A stretch of 13,659 nt of DNA from Bremia lactucae (GCF_004359215.1 NC_090627.1:339827-353485); one strand, 5' to 3'. Numbered from the stretch's first letter, positions 1 through 8,734 are shown. A program made the numbers and translations. The notes: generated from the letters alone by a model not told the origin.

Positions 1-1119
1 ATTCTTAATCCCAACGCCATTTGCCTTATTGGCAATGGCGTGGTCGTGCACTTGCCAAGTTTTCTGGATGAGCTCGAAGAGCTCAAGCGAATGGGCATTG
101 ATTATCAAGGGCGCATTCTCATCTCGGATCGGGCTCATATGGTCCTTGATTTGCACCAAGAGGTCGATGGCATTAATGAATTGCGACGTGGTCGCAACAA
201 AATAGGGACGACCAAAAAAGGAATTGGTCCCGCGTATTCGTCCAAGATGTTACGTAATGGGGTTCGGGTTGGGGATTTGCGCTATTTTGAGGATTTTACC
301 GAAAAAATGCGCGATTTGGTGCAATTTTATAAGGACAATTACCCGGAACTCGAAGCAGATGTCGAGGCGGAAATCAAAGTGTATCGGGACATGAAGGACA
401 AAATCCTTACGATGACTGTAGACTCGGTGTCATATTTGAACAATGCATACGTAGCGGGAAAGAAAATACTGGTCGAAGGTGCAAACGCAACGATGCTCGA
501 TATTGATTTTGGAACGTACCCGTACGTAACGTCGAGTAACCCGAGCATTGGGAGTGTATGCACGGGAGGCGGTATATCGCCGAACAGACTGAACGGGATC
601 ATTGGCATTGTCAAGGCTTACTGTACGCGTGTGGGTGAAGGCCCATTTCCGACTGAGCTTCACGATAATGTGGGCGAGCATTTGGGGACCGTCGGTGCTG
701 AGTTTGGGACGACTACGGGCCGCCCACGTCGTTGCGGGTGGCTGGATATTCCCCAGATGCGCTATTCAAATATGGTGAATGGCTTCACGGAGCTCAATTT
801 GACCAAGCTGGACGTGCTTACGGGGCTTCAAAAGGTGAAAATTGGGGTCGCGTACTGGCACAAGGGCAAAAAGCTGGACGGTATGCCGTCAAATCTTCAG
901 CTTTTGCAGGATTCCGTCGTCGAGTACGAAGAGCTTGAAGGCTGGGCCGAGGACATTTCCAAGTGCAAGACGTTTGATGAATTACCGGCGGCTGCTCAGA
1001 AGTATGTTTTGCGTGTCGAGGAGTTGCTGGGCACGCACATTAAGTGGATTGGTGTTGGCCCGGACCGTTTCGACGTGATCACACGCCCACACCCACTGGA
1101 GAAGGCGTATATTTCGTGA
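1..1119 (+). CDS. purA: Adenylosuccinate synthetase, 3' portion (N-terminus outside window)
   Basis: Catalyses the GTP-dependent joining of IMP and aspartate to adenylosuccinate, the first committed step from IMP to AMP in purine synthesis. The frame is open from base 1, so the gene starts upstream; the first in-window ATG-like codon at 40 is internal, because the preceding codons (ILNPNAICLIGNG) already match the family. Visible family motifs are SDRAH, IGTTKKGIGP with a following YSSK, TSSNPSIGSVCTGGG, the TTGRPRRCGW block (bases 709-741) that belongs to the IMP/aspartate site, and WIGVGPDR near the C-terminus. The P-loop-like GDEGKGK segment expected near the N-terminus is not in the window. 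The 372 codons present are most of a protein usually about 430 or more residues long. The stop is TGA at 1117-1119. No frameshift or intron is seen. The assignment is secure; regulation cannot be judged. Confidence 0.97.
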   Translation: MLNPNAICLIGNGVVVHLPSFLDELEELKRMGIDYQGRILISDRAHMVLDLHQEVDGINELRRGRNKIGTTKKGIGPAYSSKMLRNGVRVGDLRYFEDFTEKMRDLVQFYKDNYPELEADVEAEIKVYRDMKDKILTMTVDSVSYLNNAYVAGKKILVEGANATMLDIDFGTYPYVTSSNPSIGSVCTGGGISPNRLNGIIGIVKAYCTRVGEGPFPTELHDNVGEHLGTVGAEFGTTTGRPRRCGWLDIPQMRYSNMVNGFTELNLTKLDVLTGLQKVKIGVAYWHKGKKLDGMPSNLQLLQDSVVEYEELEGWAEDISKCKTFDELPAAAQKYVLRVEELLGTHIKWIGVGPDRFDVITRPHPLEKAYIS

Positions 1120-2106
1120 TTAGACGACAAGAACCTGATTCGCTTGATCTGAAGCTGTGTGAACGGAAGGAGCCTTGAGGAATTGAATTTAAATACGCTA
1201 CCGTTTGAAAAAGGCTCATCGGCTTTACTTTGTCATTAGTTTTTGAGATGATAAGTTGCTTGCCAAGAAATAAGAGGCCGTCTGGTGCAAATCATGTGTA
1301 TTTTTTATGTAGTAGTAGAGGCGTGATGAGTTATCTGTGAAGCCTTGTGAAACTTCTGACCCGCCCATGCTATGCATAGTACGCTCTGAGGCAGTTCATC
1401 CTGTTGCCTGCTTCAGAGCGAAGCACAAAATCATCGGTTTATGGTAGAATGGCAGCGCAGCAGTCAGCCCGACGCATTTCGCTGCCAAGTTTTTCAATGT
1501 TACTATTTTATTATGCGTGCCGCTAGAAAAACCTGCCTGTATCCGGTCAAAGGTCCGAATGTTGTCTGCCTAGCATGAGTTATTCGGCGTATTTGCACTT
1601 TTTGCAGAAAGACAGCCGAGGCGACAAATTCTGGGATTAGTTATTTCTTAAGCTTGTAGGATTCTGGATTAATAATTGCTACATTTAGAGACACAAAACC
1701 CATTCCAATACATATTAGATAGTTCCCTAATATAATTTATGTGGTGTGGGCTTAAATTATTGCACACAGCCCAACAAAATAATCAATTAACTACCGGCCG
1801 TAACCATTTATCTGAAATCTGAAGGTAAACGTCAGACAGAACAGCAAATTAAAAAGGCTGCGTGGCGAGCCAGACGCCCCGGCTCCAAGGGGTTGAATCG
1901 CCGTAATGGCCTCGGTATCAATGCGCTAAGAAGCCAGTGCGGCTTCGTCCGTCTCGGTCAAGAACATTCGATCGGCCGACGTCCCATTGCGACGACAACT
2001 TGGCGGCACGACGGGGGGAATGAAACAGTTGCTTATTTGGAAATAGCTTGAAGACTATTTGCTGCCTTCAAATTGCTCTCGTTTTTGAAAACACAAAGCA
2101 ATATTC
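1120..2106. other. Intergenic region with a GC-rich patch and one hairpin
   Basis: No supported gene. It should hold the 3' UTR of the adenylosuccinate synthetase gene and the promoter of the secreted protein gene at 2107. I could not place an oomycete initiator element with confidence. Two details stand out. One is a 13-bp near-perfect inverted repeat at 1382-1394/1408-1420. The other is a GC-rich patch at about 1855-2010 inside otherwise AT-rich DNA; it stays open on the plus strand from 1791 to the TGA at 2049-2051 but has no ATG. The patch resembles nothing I recognise and may be a gene relic. Confidence 0.6.
1382..1420. repeat. 13-bp inverted repeat (hairpin), 13-nt loop
   Basis: CGCTCTGAGGCAG at 1382-1394 pairs with CTGCTTCAGAGCG at 1408-1420, with one mismatch in 13. 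It lies about 265 bases past the adenylosuccinate synthetase stop. Its role is unknown. It is isolated, unlike the tiled hairpins of the gypsy elements. Confidence 0.7.
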
Positions 2107-2826
2107 ATGAGACTAGACACGCCTTTGCAAGTTTTGCTTTTCCTTTGCTTCTCCAACATTTTCTTGTGCACTGCGGCCGGTGAACAATATCTGAGTTCAA
2201 ATGAAAGCGAGCCAAAACGTCTTGTGGCAGCTCCGTCCGCAGCAGCTAATACAAAAGACTCGTATTATGCGAAAGTGTCTCCGAAAACAGACGTGGACTT
2301 TATAAATACCACGACTAACGCCACAGACAACGTACAAGAGAGAACTATTAACTTTGTTCAATTCAATGAAGTGATTAACAAGTTGATAGCCCCCTACACG
2401 GCTTCTTTATCATCGAAGGGAAAAAAAGAGCAACTTATGATGCTGTCTCAAGATCAGGTCATCAAAAATATACTGCCTGCGTTATCTGCAAGACCTATAC
2501 ACGACGAAAAGATCAAGCAGATTTTAATAAGCAGTCAAAATCGCTTAAAAAGTTTGTGGACATATAACCGAATTTCTCCTCGCGATGCCTTGGCTTTTGT
2601 TGTCGATCTTACGACGCTGAAGACGTGGTCTAGTTACATTGTAATGCTAAGGAAACACGGTTTGAAATATGAACATTATGATATTGCAAATGATATCCGT
2701 TCCACACCTGATGGTCACTTTATCAAAGAATATTTTCACAGTAACGAATGGAGGAAGGTAAAAAAGGAGGAACCAAACAGAACCAAAACTTTTGAGGATC
2801 CCGATAAATGGTTGATGGACTCCTGA
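2107..2826 (+). CDS. Secreted candidate effector, RXLR-like with a WY-type domain
   Basis: A 239-residue protein, single exon, ATG at 2107, TGA at 2824-2826. Residues 1 to about 24 form a clear signal peptide: charged start, hydrophobic core LLFLCFSNIFLC, then TAAG. The place where oomycete effectors carry RXLR holds only KRLV (residues 37-40), and a QER (77-79) sits where an EER-like motif is expected; both are degenerate. Possible N-glycosylation sequons are N32, N67 and N71. The C-terminal half is predicted helical. Residues 151-177 show the spacing of the WY fold of oomycete effectors: W151, SP at 157-158, a hydrophobic AFVVDL run, then W174 and Y177. By family analogy it would be secreted and might act in or near plant cells; that is inference. 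The gene borders gypsy copy 1 and an assembly gap. It could instead be an unrelated secreted protein. The exact protein is not recognised. Confidence 0.85.
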   Translation: MRLDTPLQVLLFLCFSNIFLCTAAGEQYLSSNESEPKRLVAAPSAAANTKDSYYAKVSPKTDVDFINTTTNATDNVQERTINFVQFNEVINKLIAPYTASLSSKGKKEQLMMLSQDQVIKNILPALSARPIHDEKIKQILISSQNRLKSLWTYNRISPRDALAFVVDLTTLKTWSSYIVMLRKHGLKYEHYDIANDIRSTPDGHFIKEYFHSNEWRKVKKEEPNRTKTFEDPDKWLMDS

Positions 2827-3045
2827 TCGGTGTTATCTAAAGCAACACTGACGATCTCCCCGTAAGTAAGTGTGGTGCTTGTTTAACGTATTACCTGCTG
2901 CATCTTTCTTCACGCTTTGCTCTTTGCGACTTATTGAAAACTCGATAAATTCTTGCTAAATATACATGATTAAACATTATTTATTGCCGAGTTTTTTCTA
3001 TCTTGTCTTGACCTGCTGATCTTCCATCCATTTCAATCCAGAAAC
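2827..3045. other. Spacer up to the gap, with the end of an unidentified minus-strand open frame
   Basis: AT-rich downstream region of the secreted protein gene. From the gap edge (3045) to 2998 the minus strand stays open and ends in TAG, giving about 15 residues that include WMEDQQ. The corresponding part of gypsy copy 2 is not recognisably the same, so this may be later pol sequence, another element, or chance. Nothing else is seen. Confidence 0.4.
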
Positions 3046-3145
3046 NNNNNNNNNNNNNNNNNNNNNNNNNNNNNNNNNNNNNNNNNNNNNNNNNNNNNNN
3101 NNNNNNNNNNNNNNNNNNNNNNNNNNNNNNNNNNNNNNNNNNNNN
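3046..3145. other. Assembly gap, 100 N
   Basis: A run of exactly 100 N, the usual placeholder for a gap of unknown size. It cuts gypsy copy 1 in the protease/pol region, so the 3' part of that element, including any 3' LTR, is missing or of unknown length. Confidence 0.99.
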
Positions 3146-3951
3146 GGCTGCCGAGGTATCAATCCCTCGGGATGCTGAAGTCTAGTCACTTCAGCATTAA
3201 CTATTTGCGAAGATGTATCCTCAAGTACTTGGGGACTTATTCCCTCAACGTTTTCCGACTGTGATTGCGCTATCACAGTCGGGTCCTCTACGGTCGACTC
3301 TCTTCTCGACCTAGGATCATCGTGTTGTCCATTTTGAACAACGGTATCTTTATAAAATGTCGCCCGCTAGGCGTACATTCATGTCTCAATCCACTCGACT
3401 TATTCGAGTGGTGGACTTTCGGCGCTGCCTGTGCATTCGAACAGCCGTCGGCAGCTGACTCCACAGGGTGATTGGTAATCACACTGTGATTTTGTGCAGT
3501 CGTACTAACGACCGTACCACAAGTGAGGCCATCGCACTCACTCGTAGTACATCCACACGGTTGTGGACGCTCCAAGACGTTCAACGGATGGCCATCTGAT
3601 GAACAAGTGGCATCCTTACGGATCGATGCTACCAGCTGATTCTTGGCTCATATTTTTCTGAGCCAAGGTAAACATAGGATGACATCAAATTTGTCATCCA
3701 AAATCCAGTACGATGAAATCATCATCGTACTGTAGATCTTTTAACGTGTAGTGAAATTTTACTACGCGTTCGATTACTGTTATCGATGCGCCTGTCGCTA
3801 GACGCACCGTCATCCTCGCTGGAGGGATTTCGAGCTCAACATATTTTGAGCCTACGACCTTTTAGCGACTGGCGACGGATAAAGTTATTCGACGCTCCGC
3901 AGTCCACTAGGGCTCTGAGTGACAAATCATTTGTCACTTTCAACTTCAAGG
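3146..3951 (-). pseudogene. Gypsy copy 1 protease/pol N-terminal region, broken
   Basis: Reverse complement of about 12670-13475 in copy 2. It carries the aspartic-protease segment with DCGAS in place of the common DSGA (near 3905), then a region with VLERPQPCGCTTSECDG, then the end with SQIVNAEVTRLQHPEG near the gap. The frame is interrupted several times, so only pieces stay open (about 3584-3288 and 3276 into the gap). In the complete family this region precedes the reverse transcriptase, which is not visible here. Confidence 0.85.
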
Positions 3952-4823
3952 ACAGACCCCTGTACCAGGGATGACGCACACGAAACCTTAAAGATTGACA
4001 TCTCTAAGTATCGGGGTGTCGAAAAAGACTCACTCTTAAGATGGTTTGTCGAGTTGGACGATGCCATAAGGGCTCGGCACATCGTCGACGAGTAAATGCA
4101 AGTCGCATTTGCTCAGTCAAATTTAACAGGTCGTGCCAAAACTTGGGCATTGGGTCTTAAATTTGCGCGACCCATATGTCTTTGGGTCGCTAGATGCTTT
4201 TAAAGCCCGGCTCAAACAGACGTTTGAACCGCCTAGGGCTAAGTTCAGAGCTCGATCAGAGCTTCTAAAACTCAAGCAAGGCAAGTGTGATGTTCACGCT
4301 TATGCCCAGCACATACGACTCTTAGCGAGTTGTATCACAAACAAACCAGTTCATAAAAACACGTTGATTACGGTGTTCATACAAGGTGTTACAGATGAAG
4401 ACCCACCTGTTCCGCTTGGAACTGGAAACGCTTGAAGAAGCAATATCCGTTGCGGAACAGGAGGATTTTAGCTTGAGACAGGCTCAAGCTATTTCGTCAT
4501 CGTATCGTCCTCCAAGACGACACGAGCTAGGAGGTCCAGAACCGATGGACCTCTCTTATGTTGAAAGCGAGAATCCTCGTTTTTCGAACAATAAGCGATT
4601 GCATTATGGACCGAATGACAAAAAGGGCAACGGTCGCGGGTCCGACGTTGTTGCGAAATCGCAACACCGAGGCGGACCGCCAAAAAGCGGTCGGGGTCAG
4701 TAGGGGCGCAACGCCCTACTGATCCAGCAACCTCAAGAGAATTTGTGTATCCCTTGACTAAAGTTGCTCCAGACACACAATCATTATGTGCCTCTGCACC
4801 AGGTGATGAGGGATACCTCATCA
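3952..4823 (+). pseudogene. Gag block of gypsy copy 1, inverted relative to its element
   Basis: Encodes capsid-like gag sequence (for example SLDAFKARLKQTFEPPRA and HAYAQHIRLLASCIT) on the plus strand, although the element on both sides of it runs on the minus strand. It corresponds to about 11668-12669 of copy 2. Breaks seen directly: TAA at 4093-4095 where copy 2 has CAA, an extra base near 4161, an 8-base loss near 4397, and an 84-base in-frame loss at 4603/4604 that removes the CCHC zinc knuckle. The left edge joins protease sequence at 3951/3952 and the right edge joins gag N-terminal leader sequence at about 4823/4824. Confidence 0.88.
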
Positions 4824-5134
4824 ACCTCAACTTCTGCGTGTTGAGAGTCTTGCTGATTAAGCAAGGCTACCTTCTCCTTCGCCTCGTCAAGTTCATGTTG
4901 TATGGACTTGGCGATGGCTGAATGGAGGGCATCTCTGTCCGAAATCGGACAGCATGGCCAAGATGGCATCGTTCCCTACGCTCGAACTCATTCGTTCGAC
5001 CGCACTCCTTTCTATGTCACTTAGAAAGGAGTAGCTATCACGCGAAACGTGATGCGTATTTTCATTTCATCTAACATGTTCATGTTAGATGATTGGAACT
5101 GTGGTCCTTGGACGGACTACAAAGTGCTACCAGG
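4824..5134 (-). pseudogene. Leader and gag N-terminus of gypsy copy 1
   Basis: Reverse complement of about 11351-11662 in copy 2. It holds the primer-binding site, the leader hairpin around the presumed gag ATG (ATCTAACATG near 5078-5095), and the N-terminal gag coding region, with residues such as DALHSAIAKSIQHELDEAKEKVALL. The coding part ends at the edge of the flipped block, so no continuous gag can be read. Confidence 0.8.
5120..5132 (-). other. Primer-binding site of gypsy copy 1
   Basis: On the minus strand TGGTAGCACTTTG begins two bases inside the LTR. A TGG start is required to pair with a tRNA CCA end, and TGGTAGCA fits an initiator-methionine-type tRNA end (..UACCA). The same sequence is kept in copy 2. 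The tRNA identity is inferred from only about 8 bases. Confidence 0.65.
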
Positions 5135-5574
5135 TGTAACGGGCTACTGCAGACCTGTACTGCTCTAGTACAAGTCCACTTCGCACTGCCTCAGTGCGAG
5201 TGGTGCCTCACGTCACTTCACGTACACTAGTACGTGCAGAAGAAGTCTTTTCTTTAAAACACTTGCTTTAAAGAGGGTTAATTAAAAACTGTATCAATAT
5301 AATTAAGTTCTTCTTGTCTACCTACTTAAAACTAACTTAATTATAAACTTTTACAAAATATGTACTAAAAGTCTTATCTGTCTTTCTCTTTGCGCGCGTC
5401 CAGCGCTGACTGAACCGCGAAGAAAGTAGATATAATGGTCTATATCTACCATTGGATAAGCCTTTAGAATATTACCATGTATAGTAATATTCTCCAAATA
5501 TTATCTACCTCTTAGATTATATATTAATTAACAACCTTTAAGTGTTAATTTCATGTAACGATACACCCGTTACA
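5135..5574 (-). repeat. Gypsy copy 1 5' LTR (440 bp)
   Basis: Starts TGTAACGGG and ends CCCGTTACA on the plus strand, giving the TG...CA ends of an LTR with a longer terminal inverted match. It aligns along its length with 10885-11350. Internal hairpins include CGCACTG/CAGTGCG at 5182-5198 and CGTAC/GTACG near 5221-5236. Outer flank on the right is GTAAG; the matching target-site copy would lie beyond the gap. Confidence 0.88.
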
Positions 5575-6040
5575 GTAAGCGCAAAGTGATTAGTATTGGT
5601 ATGATGGCTATCCGACTTTACCTCAGCAATGGTGTTGTTACCCCCCATGTCACCCTTAAGAATAATCATGCGACCAATAACTCCTGCATACATTAAGACA
5701 ACGTATTACGCTATAATTAGCCCCAGCCGCCTCCCTCGCACTTCAAACTCAAAATAAAAAAAGGTGTCAATTTAACGAAAAAGGGTGTGAATTTAGCAAT
5801 TTTCATAATTTATTATGTCACAATGTTCGTCTTTAAGCTTGTGCCCTGGCTAAATCCTAACAAATTTAATGTTTGCTGAACTTCTTAAAAAACTTGCGGA
5901 TTGTCAGGAACTATCCCGCATATCAAAGATTATGTTGAAAGCTAAACTTAGCCCTTGCTTTATGCAGTGATAGTGGCTACAATTGAGGAAGGCACGGTGC
6001 TCAATCTGGGTAGATTTGTATAATGTTTTACTGTCATGTG
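5575..6040. other. AT-rich spacer between gypsy copy 1 and the copia element
   Basis: No gene supported. It contains an A-rich tract near 5750-5763 and two imperfect copies of a roughly 21-base unit (GTGTCAATTTA at about 5764 and GTGTGAATTTA at about 5784). It was contiguous with 8740-9589 before the copia insertion, as shown by the ATACC duplication. Confidence 0.6.
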
Positions 6041-6045
6041 ATACC
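6041..6045. repeat. Target-site duplication ATACC, left copy
   Basis: ATACC directly precedes TGTTG, the terminal sequence of the copia LTR. The same five bases follow CAACA at the other end (8735-8739). Five bases is the usual copia duplication length. Confidence 0.9.
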
Positions 6046-6245
6046 TGTTGGGGTATGACAACACACTGCGTAAGAATGTCTTCGTGTAGGGAAAATGGAA
6101 AAGTAAATTCGTTCTTATAAAACCCTCATACATGTTACGTACTTAAATGTAACAGCTTCGCTTGCTCTTCTTCTTGTGTCATTCACGACAGTAACCGCCA
6201 CATCAGCACGACAACGAACCGTCGCCTGATGTTCCACCTTCAACA
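6046..6245 (-). repeat. Copia 3' LTR (200 bp)
   Basis: On the plus strand it runs from TGTTGGGG to CTTCAACA; on the element strand it begins TGTTGAAGG. A TATAA-like promoter box (TTATAA on the plus strand near 6115) lies inside. The element-side edge is set by the polypurine tract at 6246-6254 and the outer edge by the ATACC duplication. Confidence 0.88.
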
Positions 6246-6254
6246 CTCCTCCTC
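6246..6254 (-). other. Copia polypurine tract
   Basis: GAGGAGGAG on the minus strand lies immediately 5' of the 3' LTR start TGTTG. This is the position and composition of the plus-strand DNA primer in LTR retrotransposons. Confidence 0.75.
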
Positions 6255-7489
6255 GACGAGAAGTTTCTAATATTGGTCTTGGCCACGAGAAATTGAAACT
6301 TCGTTGTCGAAATTGTCTTGGTCAGGAAATCAGCGAGCTGTAACTTGGTTTTAATATACTCCAGCTGTATTACCTTGTTTTTGACTTGATCACGGACAAA
6401 ATGATAGCGTATATCAATGTGCTTCGCACGACTTTGATATCCTTCATTTTTCGCGATAGCAATCACACTTTGATTGTCCTCGTACACCATTACTGGACCA
6501 TTAATCTTGACCTTCATCTCCAGCAATAGCGATTTAGTCCACAATACTTCTTGTATACACAATGATAAAGCCACATATTCGGCTTCGGCAGTGCTTAGCG
6601 ACACACTGTTTTGCATTTTTGACTTGAAAAAAAATCACGGGTGATCCGTTGACCATCACCATCACACCTGATGTTGAGCGTCATTTGTCCTTGTTACTGC
6701 CCCAATCAGCGTCACTAAATGCACTCAACTGCAGTTCGCGTGACTTGCTCCGATAGCAGATTCCATCCATAGCGGTTGACTTTAAATAACGCAGCACTCG
6801 GATAGCTGCATTCCAATGTTCTTCACTTGGTTTTTCTAAGTGTCGACTCAATTGACACACCGCGAATGCAATATCGGGTCTTGTGCCGGTTGCCACGTAG
6901 AGAAGTGAACCCACCAATGAACGATACGGACGATTTTTCATTTTTGGGTCCATCACTTCACACTTATCATGTTCTGGTCTTCCATACCCGGATTATACAC
7001 CGGCCTAGCATTATCTTGATTGAATTTTTCAACCATTCTTGCTATCCACGCGCTTTGACAGATCTTGAGTCGTTTCTCCTCCATCTTGTAGTCAACTTCG
7101 ATGCCCAGAACAAATCGCACTTTACCCAGTCTCTTGAGCTGAAATTTAGTAGACAATTCATCAGCAACTTGCTTAATTGAGTCGTACGAAATGCCACCAA
7201 TGAGCATGTCATCGACATATAACGTCACGTAAGTCCATGAAAAATTGTCAAATCGACGAACAAATACACACGGATCCGAAACGCACGCCACAAATCCCAT
7301 GCTCTTGAAAACGCCTGAAATAGTCTTAAACCATGTTGCAGCAGCTTGTTTAAGTCCATACAGGCTTCGATTTAGCTTCAGCACTTGACTCGATTTCATT
7401 TTAACGCCCTCGGGTGTATTAAGAAACACCTCTTCTTCGAGAACACCATTGATAAATGCTGTATCGACATCATATTGGAATATAGCCAT

Positions 7490-7549
7490 CACGACACGTA
7501 TTCTCCGGTTGCGAACATGAATTCAATTCGTGTGTTTCGCGGTATGTTG
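7490..7549 (+). other. 60-bp inverted block inside the copia reverse transcriptase region
   Basis: On the minus strand the frame after GIDYW turns into residues unlike copia and soon reaches a stop. On the plus strand the same 60 bases read 20 codons including TYSPVANMNSIRVF, the motif that normally follows at this place in copia reverse transcriptase. Family-like sequence resumes with MAIFQYDVDTAF right after it. The simplest reading is an in-place inversion of 60 bp. Confidence 0.85.
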
Positions 7550-8708
7550 CCAGTAATCAATTCCATAGGTCTGACGATAACCTAATGCCACAAGCCGAGC
7601 CTTATATCGCTCAACATCACCATTTTCATTTCGCTTGATGGCGAACACCCACTTAGTTCCAATTACCTTCTTGTTTAACAAATTGTCCACGGGACTCCAC
7701 GTCTTTTTGCTATCTAGTGCCTTCAGTTCGGCTTCTATCGCTTCTTTCCACATCATACTTTGTGGAGACTTCACAGCATCTTGGTACGTTGATGGGGTTT
7801 CAAATGCCGCATTAGCTTGATCATATTCAATACGATATCGTTTTGAGGCACGTTCTACAGGTTCATCTCCTCGTGACGAAACAATAGCATCTGACATCCC
7901 GACCGGAACCAAAGCTTGTGAGTCTGTACTTGGAGGAGATATTGCGAGAGGGTTATTGTGTCCACTAACACGAGATGAATGTGTCTCTAGACTGTCATCG
8001 AGATTAGTCCATCCCTCCCTGGGCACAATGGCCTGAATATCATCCTCAATTAGCTGGCTCCATGTACACGTCATCGATATCGAAAGCAATATCATCTTCA
8101 TGTCCATTCTCTAGACGTGTACCCAACGACGTTAATTCTTGAGGAGGCGAGACTATTTGATCACCGTTAGTCTGATCAACCTCCATAGGTTCAATTTCAT
8201 CGTGATTCGAAGAAATTGGTGATTGAACCCTGATATCATCGTCTCCTTCGCCATTTATTTTTGCGTGCTGACGAGTTGATACTGGTGCGTCATCAACAAC
8301 TTGTACATACTTCGTCCGTGGCTGTTCTTGAAATGTCACTGACCTTGTGACTTCAAGTTTTTCTGAATTATAATTCCAGACACGATAACCCTTCACTTCG
8401 TGTGAATAACCAAGAAACATGCACCGAAATGCCTTCTTGTCCAATTAAGCACGTTTTGCTTTGTCAATGTGTGCGTAACCTTGAGCACCAAAAACGCGCA
8501 TGTGTGACATGTCTGGCTTCAAGCCAAAACACATCTCAATTGGAGTCTTCGTCGGGGATGAAGCGCACGTGACCCGGTTGGTCACATATACAGCTGTATT
8601 TATAGCTTCAGCCCACCACTTCTTTTCCACTTGCATGTGATTTAGCATCGACCTTGCACGTTCCGTCAGTGTCCTATTCATTCGTTCAGCCATTCCATTT
8701 TGCTGGGG

Positions 8709-8734
8709 CGTCGCCTGATGCTCCACCTTCAACA
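8709..8734 (-). repeat. Remnant of the copia 5' LTR start (26 bp)
   Basis: On the minus strand it matches the first 26 bases of the 3' LTR (6245-6220) at 25 of 26 positions, starting TGTTGAAGG and ending GGCGACG. Integrase sequence then follows without a break. It is followed on the plus strand by the target-site copy ATACC. Confidence 0.87.

Larger units (their letters stand above)
3146..5574 (-). mobile_element. Ty3/gypsy retrotransposon copy 1, degenerate and internally rearranged
   Basis: Minus-strand relative of the element at 10885-13659. Read from its 5' end it has an LTR (5574-5135), a primer-binding site (5132-5120), leader and gag N-terminus (to 4824), a gag block (4823-3952) in reversed orientation, then protease/pol (3951-3146) up to the assembly gap. 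Similarity to copy 2 is high by eye across the whole length, with scattered substitutions and small indels. It cannot be autonomous: gag is flipped, frameshifted, has a TAA at 4093-4095 and lacks its zinc knuckle. It shares the tiled short inverted repeats of the family. Confidence 0.9.
6246..8708 (-). pseudogene. Copia pol remnant: integrase end, reverse transcriptase, RNase H
   Basis: Domains in order on the minus strand: the integrase end with TPQQNGMAERMNRT, whose Glu belongs to the DDE triad (about 8710-8660); a GYSHEVKGYRVW segment (about 8400); an acidic linker (8300-7850); reverse transcriptase starting with KEAIEAELKALDSKKTW and holding the active-site LYVDDML near 7220; a TGTRPDIAFAV block near 6885; and RNase H with SLSTAEAEYVAL near 6590. 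Breaks seen: TAA at 8445-8447, a frameshift near 8050, the flipped block at 7490-7549, a 1-base shift near 6955, TGA at 6681-6683, and a shift at a run of eight A near 6630. No functional protein can be made. Confidence 0.92.
6046..8734 (-). mobile_element. Ty1/copia retrotransposon, internally deleted and inactivated
   Basis: Bounded by ATACC on both sides and by TGTTG/CAACA ends, so both insertion edges are known. Read from its 5' end (8734) it has 26 bases of LTR start, then jumps straight into the catalytic-Glu end of integrase, followed by the linker, reverse transcriptase, RNase H, polypurine tract and a complete 3' LTR. Missing are most of the 5' LTR, the primer-binding site, gag, protease and most of integrase. 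The remaining pol has nonsense codons, frameshifts and a 60-bp flipped piece. The intact target-site duplication indicates that the big deletion is internal and probably followed (or accompanied) insertion. Confidence 0.93.

Noticed and set aside
339..681. Two minus-strand open frames opposite adenylosuccinate synthetase
   Set aside because: They overlap a highly conserved plus-strand enzyme and resemble no known family; shadows of that gene.
1441..1500. Possible tRNA-like segment with GGCAGCG/CGCTGCC stem
   Set aside because: No cloverleaf, no A or B box pair, and the loop is not of tRNA form.
6827..7180. 117-codon plus-strand frame opposite copia reverse transcriptase
   Set aside because: The minus strand has reverse transcriptase motifs across this stretch; this is a shadow.
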